A stretch of DNA of 64,000 nt from positions 682,001 through 746,000 of the forward strand of contig NC_018393.1 in NCBI RefSeq assembly GCF_000208865.1. The letters run 5' to 3'. Positions 1 through 12,200 of the stretch are shown piece by piece. Origin of the DNA: Neospora caninum Liverpool. Its lineage: Eukaryota; Apicomplexa; Conoidasida; Eucoccidiorida; Sarcocystidae. The notes under the pieces were generated by a model. The model did no database searches, had not been told where the DNA came from, and saw only the letters and a list, made by a program, of their open reading frames with translations. The position numbers were made by a program, and so were the translations under genes. The first letter of the stretch is position 1; the number at the start of each line of letters is the position of its first letter.

Positions 1-3000
1 CTCTGGCGATTCAAAACTTCCTCTTGACCTCCCAAACGAACAAATGAGTAACCTGGGCCTCCATTCGGGAACCGCTGCTCCAGTATTCGCTGCATGCGTC
101 GCTGGTCACATTTAGACGGAGTTTCAGCAGATTGCAGGAACCATCCGAGTGGGCGTCGTTCTTTTCACTGGCCACAGCGGACAGGTGGAAGCAAGTTGAA
201 CAGCTCACGGTGCACTCCTGGATCGCAGCCGTTCTCCCGTGGCAAAGAAGACAAAACGGAACTGCTGGAGGAGCCACGAACAAGTCCAAGCTCGAGAAGA
301 GACACACACGGAAACATGGACACGCCGGGGAGTGTCCGTTCGTCGGGGAACTCAGAGTCTTTCAAAATCCCCGGAATCTGAGAATTCCGGCGTGAACCCT
401 TGGCCCCCGGTTCCACTTACGACAGATAGCGGACCTGCACTCCAGTCCGTGCGTCCATGACGAAGGCACGGAGCGTATCGTTCTCGACCGTTGTCGCAAG
501 AACCAAACTGGAAAAGACAGCAGACCCACATAACGACACACAACGAGACCGTTACCATGACCAGTCACCTTTTTCGACCGGACTCACGGCCAGGTTCAAT
601 GTCAGCGGGACCACCGCGGAACCGCGTTTCCTGCGCAGACTGCACGTGAAAGCACTGTTCTTCTGACGGAAAAGTGTAAACGTGCATCACCTGAATCACG
701 CTACATCGATGTCAAGAACGGCCTGCGCCGTCGAGCACCAACGGGTTTCGGCCGGTCTGTTGGAGCACGGGCAACCCACCCGTTTACTCGCGCCCCGCCC
801 CGCATATCTCTTGTTGGTTAAACTCCGGGCACGCTTCGTTGCTGACACGTTGCTAGCTTCTCTTCCCGCTCCCATACTTGGCTGCAGAGTTCCTCTCCGC
901 ACATCAAAGGAGGCTGTCCCCCCTTCCTTTCAGTTCAACAGAGCAATGCGCCGTCAATCCGGTCGTTTATGAGACATCCTGCCCGCGAGAGACAACTCAA
1001 CAACACAGTTGCCAAGGGGGCCTCCGGGGCCTAGATGCGCGTTTGCGATCTGAGAGCGAGCGGCGTTTCGCTCACTCTAGACCATGACTGGCATAGTCGA
1101 CCTTACTCTGAAGGGGCTGACGCCATGTCGCGTCCTCCCAGTTGCGTCCAGATGTCGCTCCCAGTTCGGTTGCCATCGACCAGAAGCTTGCCGAACGCCC
1201 AGTGACCGGCTGCAAGAGTCTGCGTTCATCACAGAACCGGATGGAGAGAAAGGACACGGGAAAAGCTGTTGAAGGTCACAGACGGACTGCCTCTGGAAGT
1301 ATGCACGTCGCAGAATCCCCTCTCAAGTTTCAGTCAGCACATCCGTACTGCGCAACAGAATCGTTCGTTCGTGGTTTCTACACCAACGTCGAAGTTTTTC
1401 TCTTCCTCGTTTGGCTCTCGAGAAGCTCGCGAAACACTGTCCGTCCTCCTCTGCGCCCGACTCGCCGCCCTCGGGACAGCGCGGGGCCTCCTCTTCTCTG
1501 ATGGCGTCTCTTCATTCGCGCTCTGCGCACGGGTGCGACAAAGCGGTAGCTGCCCGCCGCAGCCTTTCCACACGAAGGAAAATAGTGCTTGTCGCAGGCC
1601 AGTCTCAAGGATTTTCCCAGGAAACGTACCACGCCACCGCCTTTCTTCGGGTCCCCCACGAAGCATAGAGCGCGCGAGACAGGGTCCACATGTACGCGCA
1701 CGCGACTCTCGCGTGTAACTCACATAGTGTTGCCGCAGTTGGAACTGCTCGCCCGAGCCTTCGCCGCGCAAGATGACCGTTTGTCGAGAGTCTTCGCCAG
1801 TGACGGCGAAGAAACACCCCGCGACGGGAAGCGCAGCGACGTGGACGGAAGGGGAGACAGCCGACCTCGGGAGCTTGCCGGGGGCTGCCAGAGACAACGG
1901 TTTGCTCACGAAGAAATCTTGGCCGTTCGATGCGACGACGCTCAAAGTCTGTAAAGACAGGAGTCCACAAAGGCCGAGAACAGAAAGATCAGAGTACCAG
2001 GGCGGGAGGCAGCCCGCGCGAACGTTTGCAGGCTCCGGCGAAAAAACGCACAAAGGTTCTGCTGGGGACACTGAGCATCTCGTCAAGCCGACCGGACGGA
2101 CGCCAGGTCCAGGATTCGGTCGCAGAGCAGGATGCCCTATCTTGCATCTGATCTTGTTCGTGTAATACGTGGAGCGCCCTTCCTTTTCGCGCGACGCCCA
2201 TCGAGGAGGCTAGCGCGTTCTAAAGTGAAGCGTCTGTTGACTGCGTTGGGCTCGACGCGGGCCCCCTGGAACCCCGCAGTGACGTGCTCTGATGACCGGT
2301 CTCGTGGAGCAGCTGCGTTCGCTGTATTTGACTGAAGAGCTCACACCAACTCCCGCGCAGAAGAAGTGCGAGCGTTGTGGCAGACAGGAAGCACTAGAGG
2401 GAAACAGAGGAAAGAACGGCGGAGGGGCAGAGAAACGAGGATGGCAGATGCGGAAAAGGCACCACATAGACACGAAACTGGGGCCAGATGTGCAGACAGA
2501 GAGAAACACCGTGTCGCACAGACAAAGCAGGCTGCGTCAGCAGGGTTCCAACCTACTGGGGGGGAGTCAACGGAGGCAGTGGTCTTGAGGAAGCCTGCGC
2601 AGTCGGTGCTGCCTTGGACCAGGCTGAGCGTGCCTGGAGCAGCGATATGCGACGGCGCGTCTCTCAGCTGCTTCCCGTCTTTGAAGGCAAGAACGCGCAT
2701 GCGGACTTCGCTTTGGCTGGGGCCTTTTTTGTACAGCAGCACCAGAGCGCCTTCCTTTTGCGGGAGATGTGCGACAGCGAGAACCGACGCAACGCCCTCC
2801 AAGGCCGACGCGACGCGGGTCTGGTCCCCCAGCTCAGCTCCATCACCAGCCGCCCAGACGACGTGGCCATCCTTTAGATTTCGCACCTCGACACCACGGC
2901 CGCCAGGCCTTAAAATAGCCACTGCCGGTGCACCATCTGGCCCTCGCCCCACGGCGAAGTCTCTCACGCCCTCCTCGACACTCCACACCAAACTGCCGCT

Positions 3001-3510
3001 GGTGTCCAGCTGGACATACAGCCCAGACCGAACCGCTTCTGGAGCGACCGTCAGTCCCGTTGTGCTCGGCGGTGCTCTGGCGGGCTGCTGGAGCAGAGCG
3101 ACGAGGTACGGGGCGTGTCGCTCGAGGCGTGCGACGCGGTCACTCTCCCTGTGGACCCTCCGCCATCGAAGTGAACCCTCCGCCTCGCTGAATGCCGCTA
3201 CGACACCGTGGCTTGTTCCAACAAAGAAAGTATTCTCCGAAGGACCGGTATCCTCGCTCGCAATCAAATGCGTAACGCCGGCGACCTGTTCGGAAAGCCA
3301 GTCGTTTATACCCGCCTCATCTTCAAATTGCGCCCCCAACACTGCAGTGGAGAAGACGAGCGTTTCACAAAGAAGAAAGGCCGAGAGCAGGCGCTTAAGA
3401 GCAGCTTTCTGAAGATGACAACGCACAAGACCTCGACCCGAGGCTCCCGCCGCCTGCTTCCCGCCGACCTGTCGGAGGGGAACGGACTGATCCGGGCGCG
3501 CAGCCACCAT
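1..3510 (-). CDS. EMC1: EMC1-like ER membrane protein complex subunit, 5' part of gene
   Basis: EMC1 is the large lumenal subunit of the ER membrane protein complex, which inserts transmembrane segments into the ER membrane. The start is the ATG at 3508-3510. Residues ~38-58 are a hydrophobic signal segment, followed by QFEDEAGINDWL, which matches the start of mature EMC1. A PQQ-type beta-propeller region follows (GTSHGVVAAFSEAEGSLRWR, then repeated ASALEGVAS-type strands). Supported exons are 2557-3510 (donor GTAGGT, phase 0), 1724-1948 (phase 0) and 421-507, which reads LVLATTVENDTLRAFVMDA and fits the late 'FLIDGVTG' segment. A 103-bp exon at 1107-1209 is possible but its frame is ambiguous. 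Exons between 421 and position 1 could not be resolved, and the DUF1620-type C-terminus must lie beyond the left edge. The family call rests on N-terminal layout and motif resemblance, not an alignment. Confidence 0.62.
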
Positions 3511-5730
3511 CCTGCCTTTTCTGTATCGGGCTCAACTGACAGCGCACGGCGACAGTTTCCGCGAAGCGGCCGGTCGCGCAGCTGCTTTACCTCCGGCAGG
3601 GTCCGCGGAGTGAGCAGGACGGGCGGATGTTCCGTGAAATTGAGGCTGATTGCTGCTGGGCACTGTCGTCTTTCGCTTGAGACGACGCCCCTTCAGAGAA
3701 GACCCTGGCGGGATCACTGGAGTCGGAAACGGGAAGTGCAGAATCCCGAAACGGGTCTCCACACCATCTGAGCCTTTCCGCAAGAGTACGCCGTTGTCAA
3801 CTGTCTACAAAGCACCAAGGAAGGTCTGGGATCGGTCCTTCCCATCCTTTTGGCCTCGGCTGAAAGGTAGCGCTGGCCCGATCAAGTTCATTTGAGTTAG
3901 CCGAGGAGACAGAAAGGTTTATGGGGCCGTAATCCTCCACTTTACCCCGTCGAAAAAGGGGGAGGGGGGGGCGGGGGGGGAAACGGGAAGTACTGTAAAA
4001 GCTCGGGGCCACTGTCCGTGTCTTTCCGATGGCAACTGGAGACAGTTGACAGCCAGACTAACACAACCGAGGAGAAAAGGCACGCCCTCTATATGCTTCG
4101 TTGTGTGTGAACGAAAAAAGTTCCTTAAGAATGTTACAGAACAGGGTGTGCTCGGAGTTCGTGCATGCAGCCGGGTCAATGCGGTGTGGAGGGCCACGCG
4201 AAAAAAGCGAGTGACGTTCTCCAAGGAGTCTACGTACCAGTAGAGTAAATTGAAGAGGTTGCCCAAGAGCTCTACGGCTCTACCGTCTTCAGACTACCGA
4301 CAGGTTGGAAGAGAAGGATATGCATGCCGTGCTACAGACACACACAGGAATAAACAGGAATGCGTTTTGGCGGCGGTGCATGCAGGTCGTGGCTTTGCGC
4401 CTCTTCGACTGAGCTTCTCACCTGTTGCACGAGACGCGTCCTGGCAGCTGCACTTGCTATAGCAATGAATTCGAGACTGCATACACCGGCGCTGCTACTA
4501 GATAATCTCTGTACCTTTGATGGAATTCGCCTTTTCTCCTCTCCATGATTTCCTTGAGCTGGGAACGCGGACCCGTGTAAATTTGTCAGCGTCGACGATC
4601 GCCTGCTTGCACATTGCGGCACTCACCGCTTTGCTAGGCCGGTGGTCGCGCGGCGCGCTCTCTGCTATGGCTGACTAGCCGACGCGGTTCCCCTTTTTCT
4701 CCACCTTCAAAACCGTGGAACGACTTACAGAGAAAGTCAAAACACGTTTCGTCAAATTTTGCTCTCTTCCAGCTAACCACGCACTGTCAGGGTTTCGTGG
4801 ATCTGCGAACGACCTCGTGCTCCCATTGACGGCTGCGAGATTTCGGGGCTCTCGATTCTGAGCCGTGTGCATGCCGCGTTGCTCGGCAGCTCCTTTGAAT
4901 CGACAGACGCACTTTTCTGTTTTACCCATTACTGGGACTCAATTATTCAGGCATACTTGCTCGACACGAAGGTAGGCTGGAGCGGCTTCACCGACGTCCT
5001 CCCTCCTTGGGAGAGTTGAAACGAGTACCTCTGCCGCCTTCTCTCTACCTGTAGTGAATGTACGCTCTGCAGTGTGCTCACGAAATCACACTCCCGAGTG
5101 AAAATCATCGCGCCTACAAGCAGGGTTGAATCTAGTTCCAAACTGTTTTTGTCAGTCGCGTTGTCCTCCACCCATTGCCCCGTACTCGTAACATTCGCGA
5201 AGACTCGCTTCCACACGCCGTCCAGAAGGGAACCAAACTACACTGTCGCTCTTGCTCGCTCCAAACCTGTGAACGAGCGAAAGCTTTCAAGTGAAGGATG
5301 TCTTCTTCTTGAGGAAGGTCGCGTTGACTGGCTGATTCATTTGACTGTGTCCCACGGCCGCGACTGCCGCCCGCGAAAAACAGGATTGGGCACACCTACA
5401 AAACCCCAGGCGGGGCTTGTGGTCTTCGGCTCGGCCGACAGAGGGCTAACCTGCTTTCGTCTTTTCGGACTAAGGACGTCCAGCCTTGTCTCAAGACGCA
5501 TCGAAAGCGTCGTCCTTGTAGAGGAGGTGGAGACGATCCAGATAGTGGATCGTCGTCAGGATGCTGTGGTGAGCGTGCCAAAGAGAGCTGAACCGGCGAA
5601 TACCGTCGCCGCGGCTGCGTCCAGGGGACCGGCGCTTTAAAAGACTTTTCGGAGACTCCCCTCCAGAGGCGGGGTTTGGGCTTGAACCCGAAAAACCAGA
5701 CGAGACCGAGAAGTTGAGGCAGAGCACAAA
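3511..5730. promoter_or_regulatory. Divergent intergenic region between EMC1-like and RRM genes
   Basis: This gap separates two genes transcribed away from each other, so it should hold both promoters and 5' UTRs. I see no supported coding exon. A G-rich run lies at about 3957-3981 (complement C-rich). A TGCATGC-type palindromic motif, a recurrent coccidian promoter element, occurs near 4378-4384. The open frame at 5074-5640 has no recognisable protein features and ends just before the RRM gene start; it could be leader sequence. Confidence 0.4.
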
Positions 5731-7611
5731 ATGGAGCGCAAACTGGATCGTAAACTTACCGTTGAAATTCAACGGCGGCCGAACAGGTCTCAGACCAGCA
5801 TGCGGTCGACCAGCAGTTTGAGGGTAGACGGCGGCCCCAGCGACCCAAGCCAGATTATGAATACTCTTACTGAGTGCTATGCGGTACGTTTGAGGATGGG
5901 CTAAGATATTTCTCGGTTTTTCAAACCAAAAGGCACAACTCAGGCTTTCATCAGGGTGCGGCTGCTGCTTGAGCGTAAACTGTGCTGTTTGAGAGCACCG
6001 TCACTTAGTAGCGTTCGTCTGCTTGCGTGTTTCGCCCCAAGGCGCCAAGGCTTGGTCCCGCGTCGATGGCGGCTGTGGCTGGGGACGGGTACGGCGGTTC
6101 ACACCGCGTCCACTTCAGTTTCCTACTGTTGATCTGCTGTTCACATCAACTGAAGAACTGAAAGCTACTGATCCCCGCGGCTTTCTAGTGCAACCCGGAT
6201 ATTTGTCTGCTTGTTCTTCAAAGTCATTCGTAGGCGCCATAGGATCGTACATGTGGACAGGATGTTTTCTTCGATGCGCATGTAGAGCCGAATCCGACTG
6301 CCCTCGGATCGCGAGGAGGGCAAATGACTCCTTTTTCTCCGTGGGGTGTTTGCGCCGTCAGCCGGAAGACTTCGACGAGGCCTCGTCTCTGCTGATCTGC
6401 AACTTTCCGCCCGGCTGTAATCCCTTTACGGCACGAAACTACATTACCTGGTGGGGACCAGTTATTCGAATCGAGCGTGCCCCGTCAGTGAGCCAAGAGG
6501 CGAACTTCGTTGTCGTTTTCGCCGCGCCCGAGTTCGCGCAGGTACGCCTCCCTGAGCCCTCTCAAGAGCTATCACCTGCCGGTTAAACTGTGGTGGTGCT
6601 TAAAAGATTCAAAAGACTGCAAGCTATCTCTTCCCGTGTACCGAGTCCACTGTGAATTCAAATACTTCGAACGCGTCCTCCCCGCTTAAAAGGACCCGTC
6701 CGGCGCGAGTGGTTTTCCGTTCTCGACTTCCCGAGACGTTCGTTGTCTGTAGCGCGGGTGTCCATGTGGAAGGTACATGGGAGTTCTGGTTCGTTGGGAG
6801 AGACGCAAAAATGCGAAAAGACATAAATGGGCGTATTTGTATAGGGTATTTCTGTTGTTGCGGTTTCGCTACTGCAGCGTGAGCCAGCCTTGAGCGTCTG
6901 CCCCAGAAAGGCCCTCTTGCGAACTTGTGGTCCTGCTCTGTGGCTGTGTCTTTTTGTGTCCTCGACGGCAGCACCGACCGATCTTTCTAATTTTCGTGAC
7001 TGACCTGTGTGTCCCGGCATACAGAAGGTGCTCGACTGCGGCCCGATCGTCTACGATGATGGAAAGACGATGCTGTATAGTCGCAGAGTCGACGACAGAG
7101 TCACAGTGTGGAAGAAGCTTTCTGACTACTGGACTGGGGTGAGCCTTCACGGAACAAGCTTGCGCAGGCAGCGAGGGAGTACCATCTGACGCGTTTACGG
7201 AACAGGAACGTTGAGGCACACGGGAGAAATCGCGCTTTTTATAGACAGAACACCGTTCCGCATAGAACGTGCTCGGCAGGTACAGAGCACGGTCCCCATG
7301 CTTGAAGGAGCAGATACAAACAGGGACGTACGGCCCTGTTTCTCTTTGAATTCCCTTCGGTGTGTGGTCAGGCGCCCGCTGCAGCTTCTCAAACTAGTAG
7401 TGTTTTCTCGGTTCGCAATTTGTGGGAGATTTTGTGTCCCGTCTCTGTTGTGGCTTCACTGTCACGTACCGCGAAGGGTCCTTTTCGATGTTGCTCCCGA
7501 AGGCCCGTCGGCGATCTCCCCGTGGTACAGCAAACCTGTCGTAGGGCTCGAGAAACTAATGTGCACGCTAGCCTGAGCAAATGGTGCCTGTGCGCGCAGT
7601 TTGTAGGATGA
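5731..7611 (+). CDS. Small RRM / Nup53-like protein
   Basis: A five-exon model with every junction in phase 0 gives 265 aa: 5731-5883, 6119-6229 (less certain), 6362-6541, 7025-7138 and 7372-7611. The start ATG opens a basic Arg/Ser-rich leader (MERKLDRKLTVEIQRR). Exons 3-4 form an RRM-like fold: SSLLICNFPPGC as strand 1, a helix ending in ITWWGPVIRIERA, then ANFVVVFAAPEFAQKVLDCG as strand 3 and helix 2. The 'NFPP' strand, the acidic-to-basic spacing and the final YSRRVDDR resemble the Nup35/Nup53 MPPN-type RRM, which binds nuclear pore partners rather than RNA. A C-terminal helix (FSVRNLWEILCPVSVV) could be a membrane-binding amphipathic helix. An RNA-binding RRM protein is the main alternative. 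Presence of an RRM-like fold is fairly sure; the nucleoporin assignment is inference. Confidence 0.5.
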
Positions 7612-9273
7612 CGCAGTGAGTGCGTGAGCATCTTGCACGAGACCATTTCCGCCGCACACGAGCGTATCAGCGTAGTCCGGGCTGACCTCTGTGAGCAGAA
7701 GTCTTCAGGAATCGAATGCAGGAAGCACTGCGGCAGGCAATCGAGTGGCGGTCCCGTCGACCAAGACACAGACAGGCCGTGATCTTGGCCGTCTAAACCT
7801 ATGTCGACAGCGCGGCACCCTCGAGGAAGCAGACGAGGGACGAGACGTGGAGAGAACAGTTGCCGAGGAAGTGGCTGTAAAACGGGGCCAATGCGTTCCT
7901 TTGCGCGTCTCTGGATACTTGTGGCAGCCGCAGGAGTCAACCAGCATCGGCCAGTTGACAGGGGACGGAGTGAACTACCAGGAGTGCGCAGGAGCCGGGA
8001 GGTGAAATTGGGTCAGAAAACGCTTTGAGCCGTGTCTGTTGTCCGTGCCTTTTGTGACGCTTGAAGTGGAGCCGTTTCGAAGGTATTTCCTGGCTCTGCC
8101 TTGTCCACTGAGCAAGTGAACGCCCTGCCATCAGCAAAGTCTCCATTTTAGTTTTCCTGTCGAGCGTGGCTGCGCCCTTTCCCCGCATTCTGGAGCAACG
8201 TTACTGGTTTAGAACCCTGCTGCTACCCATACAGAGTTTCTGGCCACACCACTATTGCCGTTTTCACACGGCTGCTGCGGGGCATTCCACAGACTGCGAG
8301 CCTCTGTCCAGAAACGGCCCCAGGAGCTCCCCAGACAGGAGCCTTTCTCCCGGTGTGCCAGCCAAGGAAATGCGTTCGCTGGCATGTGCATTTCGACAGA
8401 GGCGACGGTGATTTACGCTCGTTTTTACTATGCCGGCAGTCGGGCATTGCTAGACTGGCGTCCTCCGGTATCCGGAATACTAGCTTCAGGGCCAGCTGCA
8501 CAGTAGTGTTTGGACTCCTGGGCTTTGACCCCCACACGCGCACACAAGGACGCCGCTGATGAGCTGTGTCGCACCTATCACCTTTCATCGGTGGATTCGA
8601 CAGGTTCTACAACGATGTGTCTTTCACTCTGGTTGTACCACCGAGGAATCCTGGAGATGCTGGCTCCTTGCACAACGGCCCGGCGCCAATGCCGTGGCGT
8701 CATAACCTCTTTCCTTTAGTGTCTCAGCTGCCGCGGGAGGCGTGCACACACCGAGGAGACAAACGTCCCAGCCTGTGATTGGCAGAAGCAGAAACTGGGC
8801 GCTCAGTTGGGTTTTCGACGCTGCAGCTTCGACGCGTCCAACTTTCTTGGTCTGCTCTCGGGCAGGAGTCATGTGGATAAACGGAAGCACAATGTCACTT
8901 CAACCCCTTCAAGATTGAAAGCCTGCCAAGTCCACGTCAACAGGATATCTGACGAGAACCGAATCCTCACAAGGACTGTCCGTTGAGTGCACCACCGTCG
9001 GACGCCGCTATTGGTACAGCCGCTCGAGAGCCACACTAGAAACATGTTGACAAGGAAAATGCCGGCGGTTCTATCGGGCGACAAGATAGTGTATATTTTT
9101 GAGTCTTGGTTGCCACGTCACTTCACCACCACCTCTCACGGGAGCTACCCTAGAGTTTTCACGAAGTAGAGCGACCGTGTGGCGTTGTGTCCGACAAGAC
9201 CGCGACGCATCCTGGTGGCAAGTGTTCAGGAGAGGCGACACGAATTTCCATTCGGAAATCGGAAAGGCGCACG
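7612..9273. other. Convergent intergenic region (3' UTRs)
   Basis: The RRM gene and the ADAL gene point toward each other across this interval. Frames on both strands are short and show no family motif or splice-bounded exon I could defend. It most likely contains the two 3' UTRs. An Arg/Glu-rich plus-strand frame at 7691-8005 was considered as an extra RRM-gene exon but the preceding frame already reaches a stop at 7609-7611. Confidence 0.4.
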
Positions 9274-12200
9274 TCAAACAGACGTGCGGAAGAATTTTTC
9301 CTCGATTTTGGCTTTGTCTTCAGCGCGACAGAAAGCAGCCGCCAAGGCAGACCGTTGCAGGTCGACAAGATCGGACAGAGAAAGGTTATACGCCTGGCTG
9401 AGGGTATGGAGCTCCTTCGAGAGCGAGGTATCAAACAGGCCTGACAAGAAAAGAAGACATGCCGACAAAAACCGCGCCTCCGGGGTAGAATTTTGCGGTC
9501 GCAACCATGCACCACAGCCCCTTTATGAAACGGGTATACGCAAAAAACCTTCGCGTAGAAGCAAGCTCTTCGCTCTCCTTCACTTTGTAGAAATTACATG
9601 TGCATGCTCCCTGAAGGCGGCGCACTCGTGCGAGGTCACAGAGCAGAACAGCTCCACGTAAGGCCGCTCCGTGACCCACACTGTTAAGAAACGTACCAAT
9701 GTCATCCGTGCAGATGCAGACGGCGCTGGAGAGCACCTTTTTGCCGCAGTAATACGAAAACGGATGGTCTTTCAAATCCCTAAGAAACCAGCAAATCGAG
9801 GAGTGCAGAATCGGTTATTGCGAATGAATGGTGCTTGACTTCAAGGCGCGGTCGAAGAACCGGGCGCAGAGCCAGCTTCCAAGGAGACTACTGTGGTCGG
9901 CAGCCTGAAAAGCTGTCAGAGTCAGCTTACCTCAGGTTAAGTGTGCACATATTTGAAGTCGGGCAAACCTCAACGCAGATTTTCTCCTTGAGAAGATGCG
10001 CCCTTTGATCATCAGCCTGAGAAGCCCACGTCGGTTCAAAAAAGACACCAGGTTGCCCCGCAGGCCCTCCCACTGCCTGTACAGCTGAGGCGCTAGTGCT
10101 CTGCTGGGGGCCCTAGGCGACCGACGCAGTCAGAGCGTCTTGGGACATCAGCTGGGGAGGCGGGAAGGCCGTGCATGCGCGCCAGAGACTTATTGTAGTC
10201 GCGTGAGCACCGGGATCAGGCAGGACGAAGGCCCAGCAAACACTACGATACTTACTAGGTAGCACCCATGACCGATGCGGTGGGGTGCCAGCTTCAACAC
10301 AGCTTTCGTCTCCTCCTCAGCACCTTCCTGCGGGTATCCACATATAACAGAGGATGTTCCAAACCGTCACGGGAACTGTTCCGCCCCCCTCCCTCTGGAT
10401 GAGAGCGAGTTCGGCTTTGCTGGCGCACGGCCACACACCAAAGCAGACCAGCACGGTTGCTATTCACGATCTTTCAGAACTCCCCTCTACCTGTTTGAAA
10501 TGCAGAGAAGTTGACGCACCACTTCCGAAGTGTGCACGGTGAGCTTGAGTTTACCGAAGTGCGCACCCCCTGGATTCATCACCTCCTTCTCGAAGATTGC
10601 CAAGGCAGGCAAGATATTTCCTTTTCGAGGGTCGCCGGCAATGTCCACCCCGACCTGAGAAGCAGGCAGATTTGGCGAGACATAGACAGGAAGGAAGACC
10701 TCCAGGAGTTCCCCCCGGTGACGTCAATGCAGCGATCAAGCTGGGCCAATCCTCTATACTGGATGCGGCGCCGCGCGCGATCCCTTTCACGTTCCTCCAT
10801 GTACACAGTGTGAGGTTGTCGTCTTCGAACGCCGACAGCCAGCACCTGGCTCCACAGAGAGGCTCTTTCCAGCTATATGGGCAGCATCAGCTGACGCCTG
10901 CCTTTCCTTTTCCACCGGCTGTATACCTTGTGCCTTTCCCTTTCCACCGGCTGTACACCTTGTGCCTTTTCCTTTCCACCGGCTGTATACCTTGTGCCTT
11001 TCCTTTTCCACCGGCTGTATATCTTGTGCCTTTCCCTTTCCACCGGCTGTATACCTTGTGCCTTTCCCTTTCCACCGGCTGTATACCTTGTGCCTTTCCC
11101 TTTCCACCGGCTGTATACCTTGTGCCTTTCCTTTTCCACCGGCTGTATATCTTGTGCCTTTCCCTTTCCACCGGCTGTATACCTTGTGCCTTTCCCTTTC
11201 CACCGGCTGTATACCTTGTGCCTTTCCCTTTCCACCGGCTGTATACCTTGTGCCTTTCCCTTTCCACCGGCTGTATACCTTGTGCCTTTCCCTTTCCACC
11301 GGCTTTATTCCATGTGTTTTTCCCTTTCCACCGGATGTATACCATGTGCCTTTCCCTTTCCAGAGGCTGTACATTTTGTCCATGACCTACAATCCACTCC
11401 GGGTATTTCGCCGCGAGGTTGAGAATTTTGGAGACTTCGTCTCGGGTCTCGTCTTCACTGGTCAGCCGAGCACGGTTCAAAGACAGAATGAGGCGTACCT
11501 GGGGCAAAGAGAGACAACCGCCAGAAAGAAGACTTCTTCTGCGTGTTAAAGCCTGCTAGTGACCAAACCGTACGCCCTTGCCTGATATCTCCGAGCCTCC
11601 GAACCGTGCAAGTGAGCGCCTGCATGACCTTTGGTCCCTCCGGAACTAGCTGCCTTCTGCACGCTTCCCGCACCTGGATTGCGGTAACAGGAAGCACCCC
11701 GGTCCGAGACGACACCGACTGGGAAAATGGTTTCCCTCCAGACGCCCGCGATCCCGCAGTTGTCCAAAACCTAAGGGATTTCCGCGACAAACGCAGCTCT
11801 CAGATCTCGCCCATGTCGCTTCCGACGCCACAGCGTGTTCTGCCGGCGGGGCGCTCAGTGCAGAACTCGGCGGTTCGCTCGCTTGGGCAGTCCGTCGCCT
11901 CGAAAAAACCTACGATCATCGGGTGTTGCTTCTGTGAAGACTTGAGCTCCTCAACCAGCAGCGCCACGTAAGTGTCAGGGTCGACTCCTTCTTCTGGAAT
12001 CGTTTTCAGCGTCTGCGGACAGGCCGGGGAGAAGGTGCACACGTGCGAGCGCAGGCGTTTTTTAAAAGAGTAATCGCTCGTGGTTAAGCAAAGATCCTTG
12101 CCTGGCTCTCGGAACCATTTCCCGCAACACCTTGACGCCTTTTCAAAAGAGACGCAGATCCTCTCGAGTCACGAAAAGCGCTACCCCCGTCTCAGACGAA

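Noticed and set aside
696..902. Minus-strand segment VSATKRARSLTNKR resembling an EMC1 C-terminal motif
   Set aside because: It would precede, in transcript order, the exon at 421-507 that corresponds to an earlier part of EMC1, so the order is inconsistent.
2366..3412. Plus-strand open frame of ~348 codons
   Set aside because: Antisense to EMC1-like exon 1, whose protein shows signal segment and propeller features; the plus frame has none.
10597..11549. Plus- and minus-strand repeat-rich open frames over the minisatellite
   Set aside because: All six frames are open because the 32-bp unit lacks stops; this is a property of the repeat, and the DNA is an ADAL intron. Kept only as a repeat and a finding.
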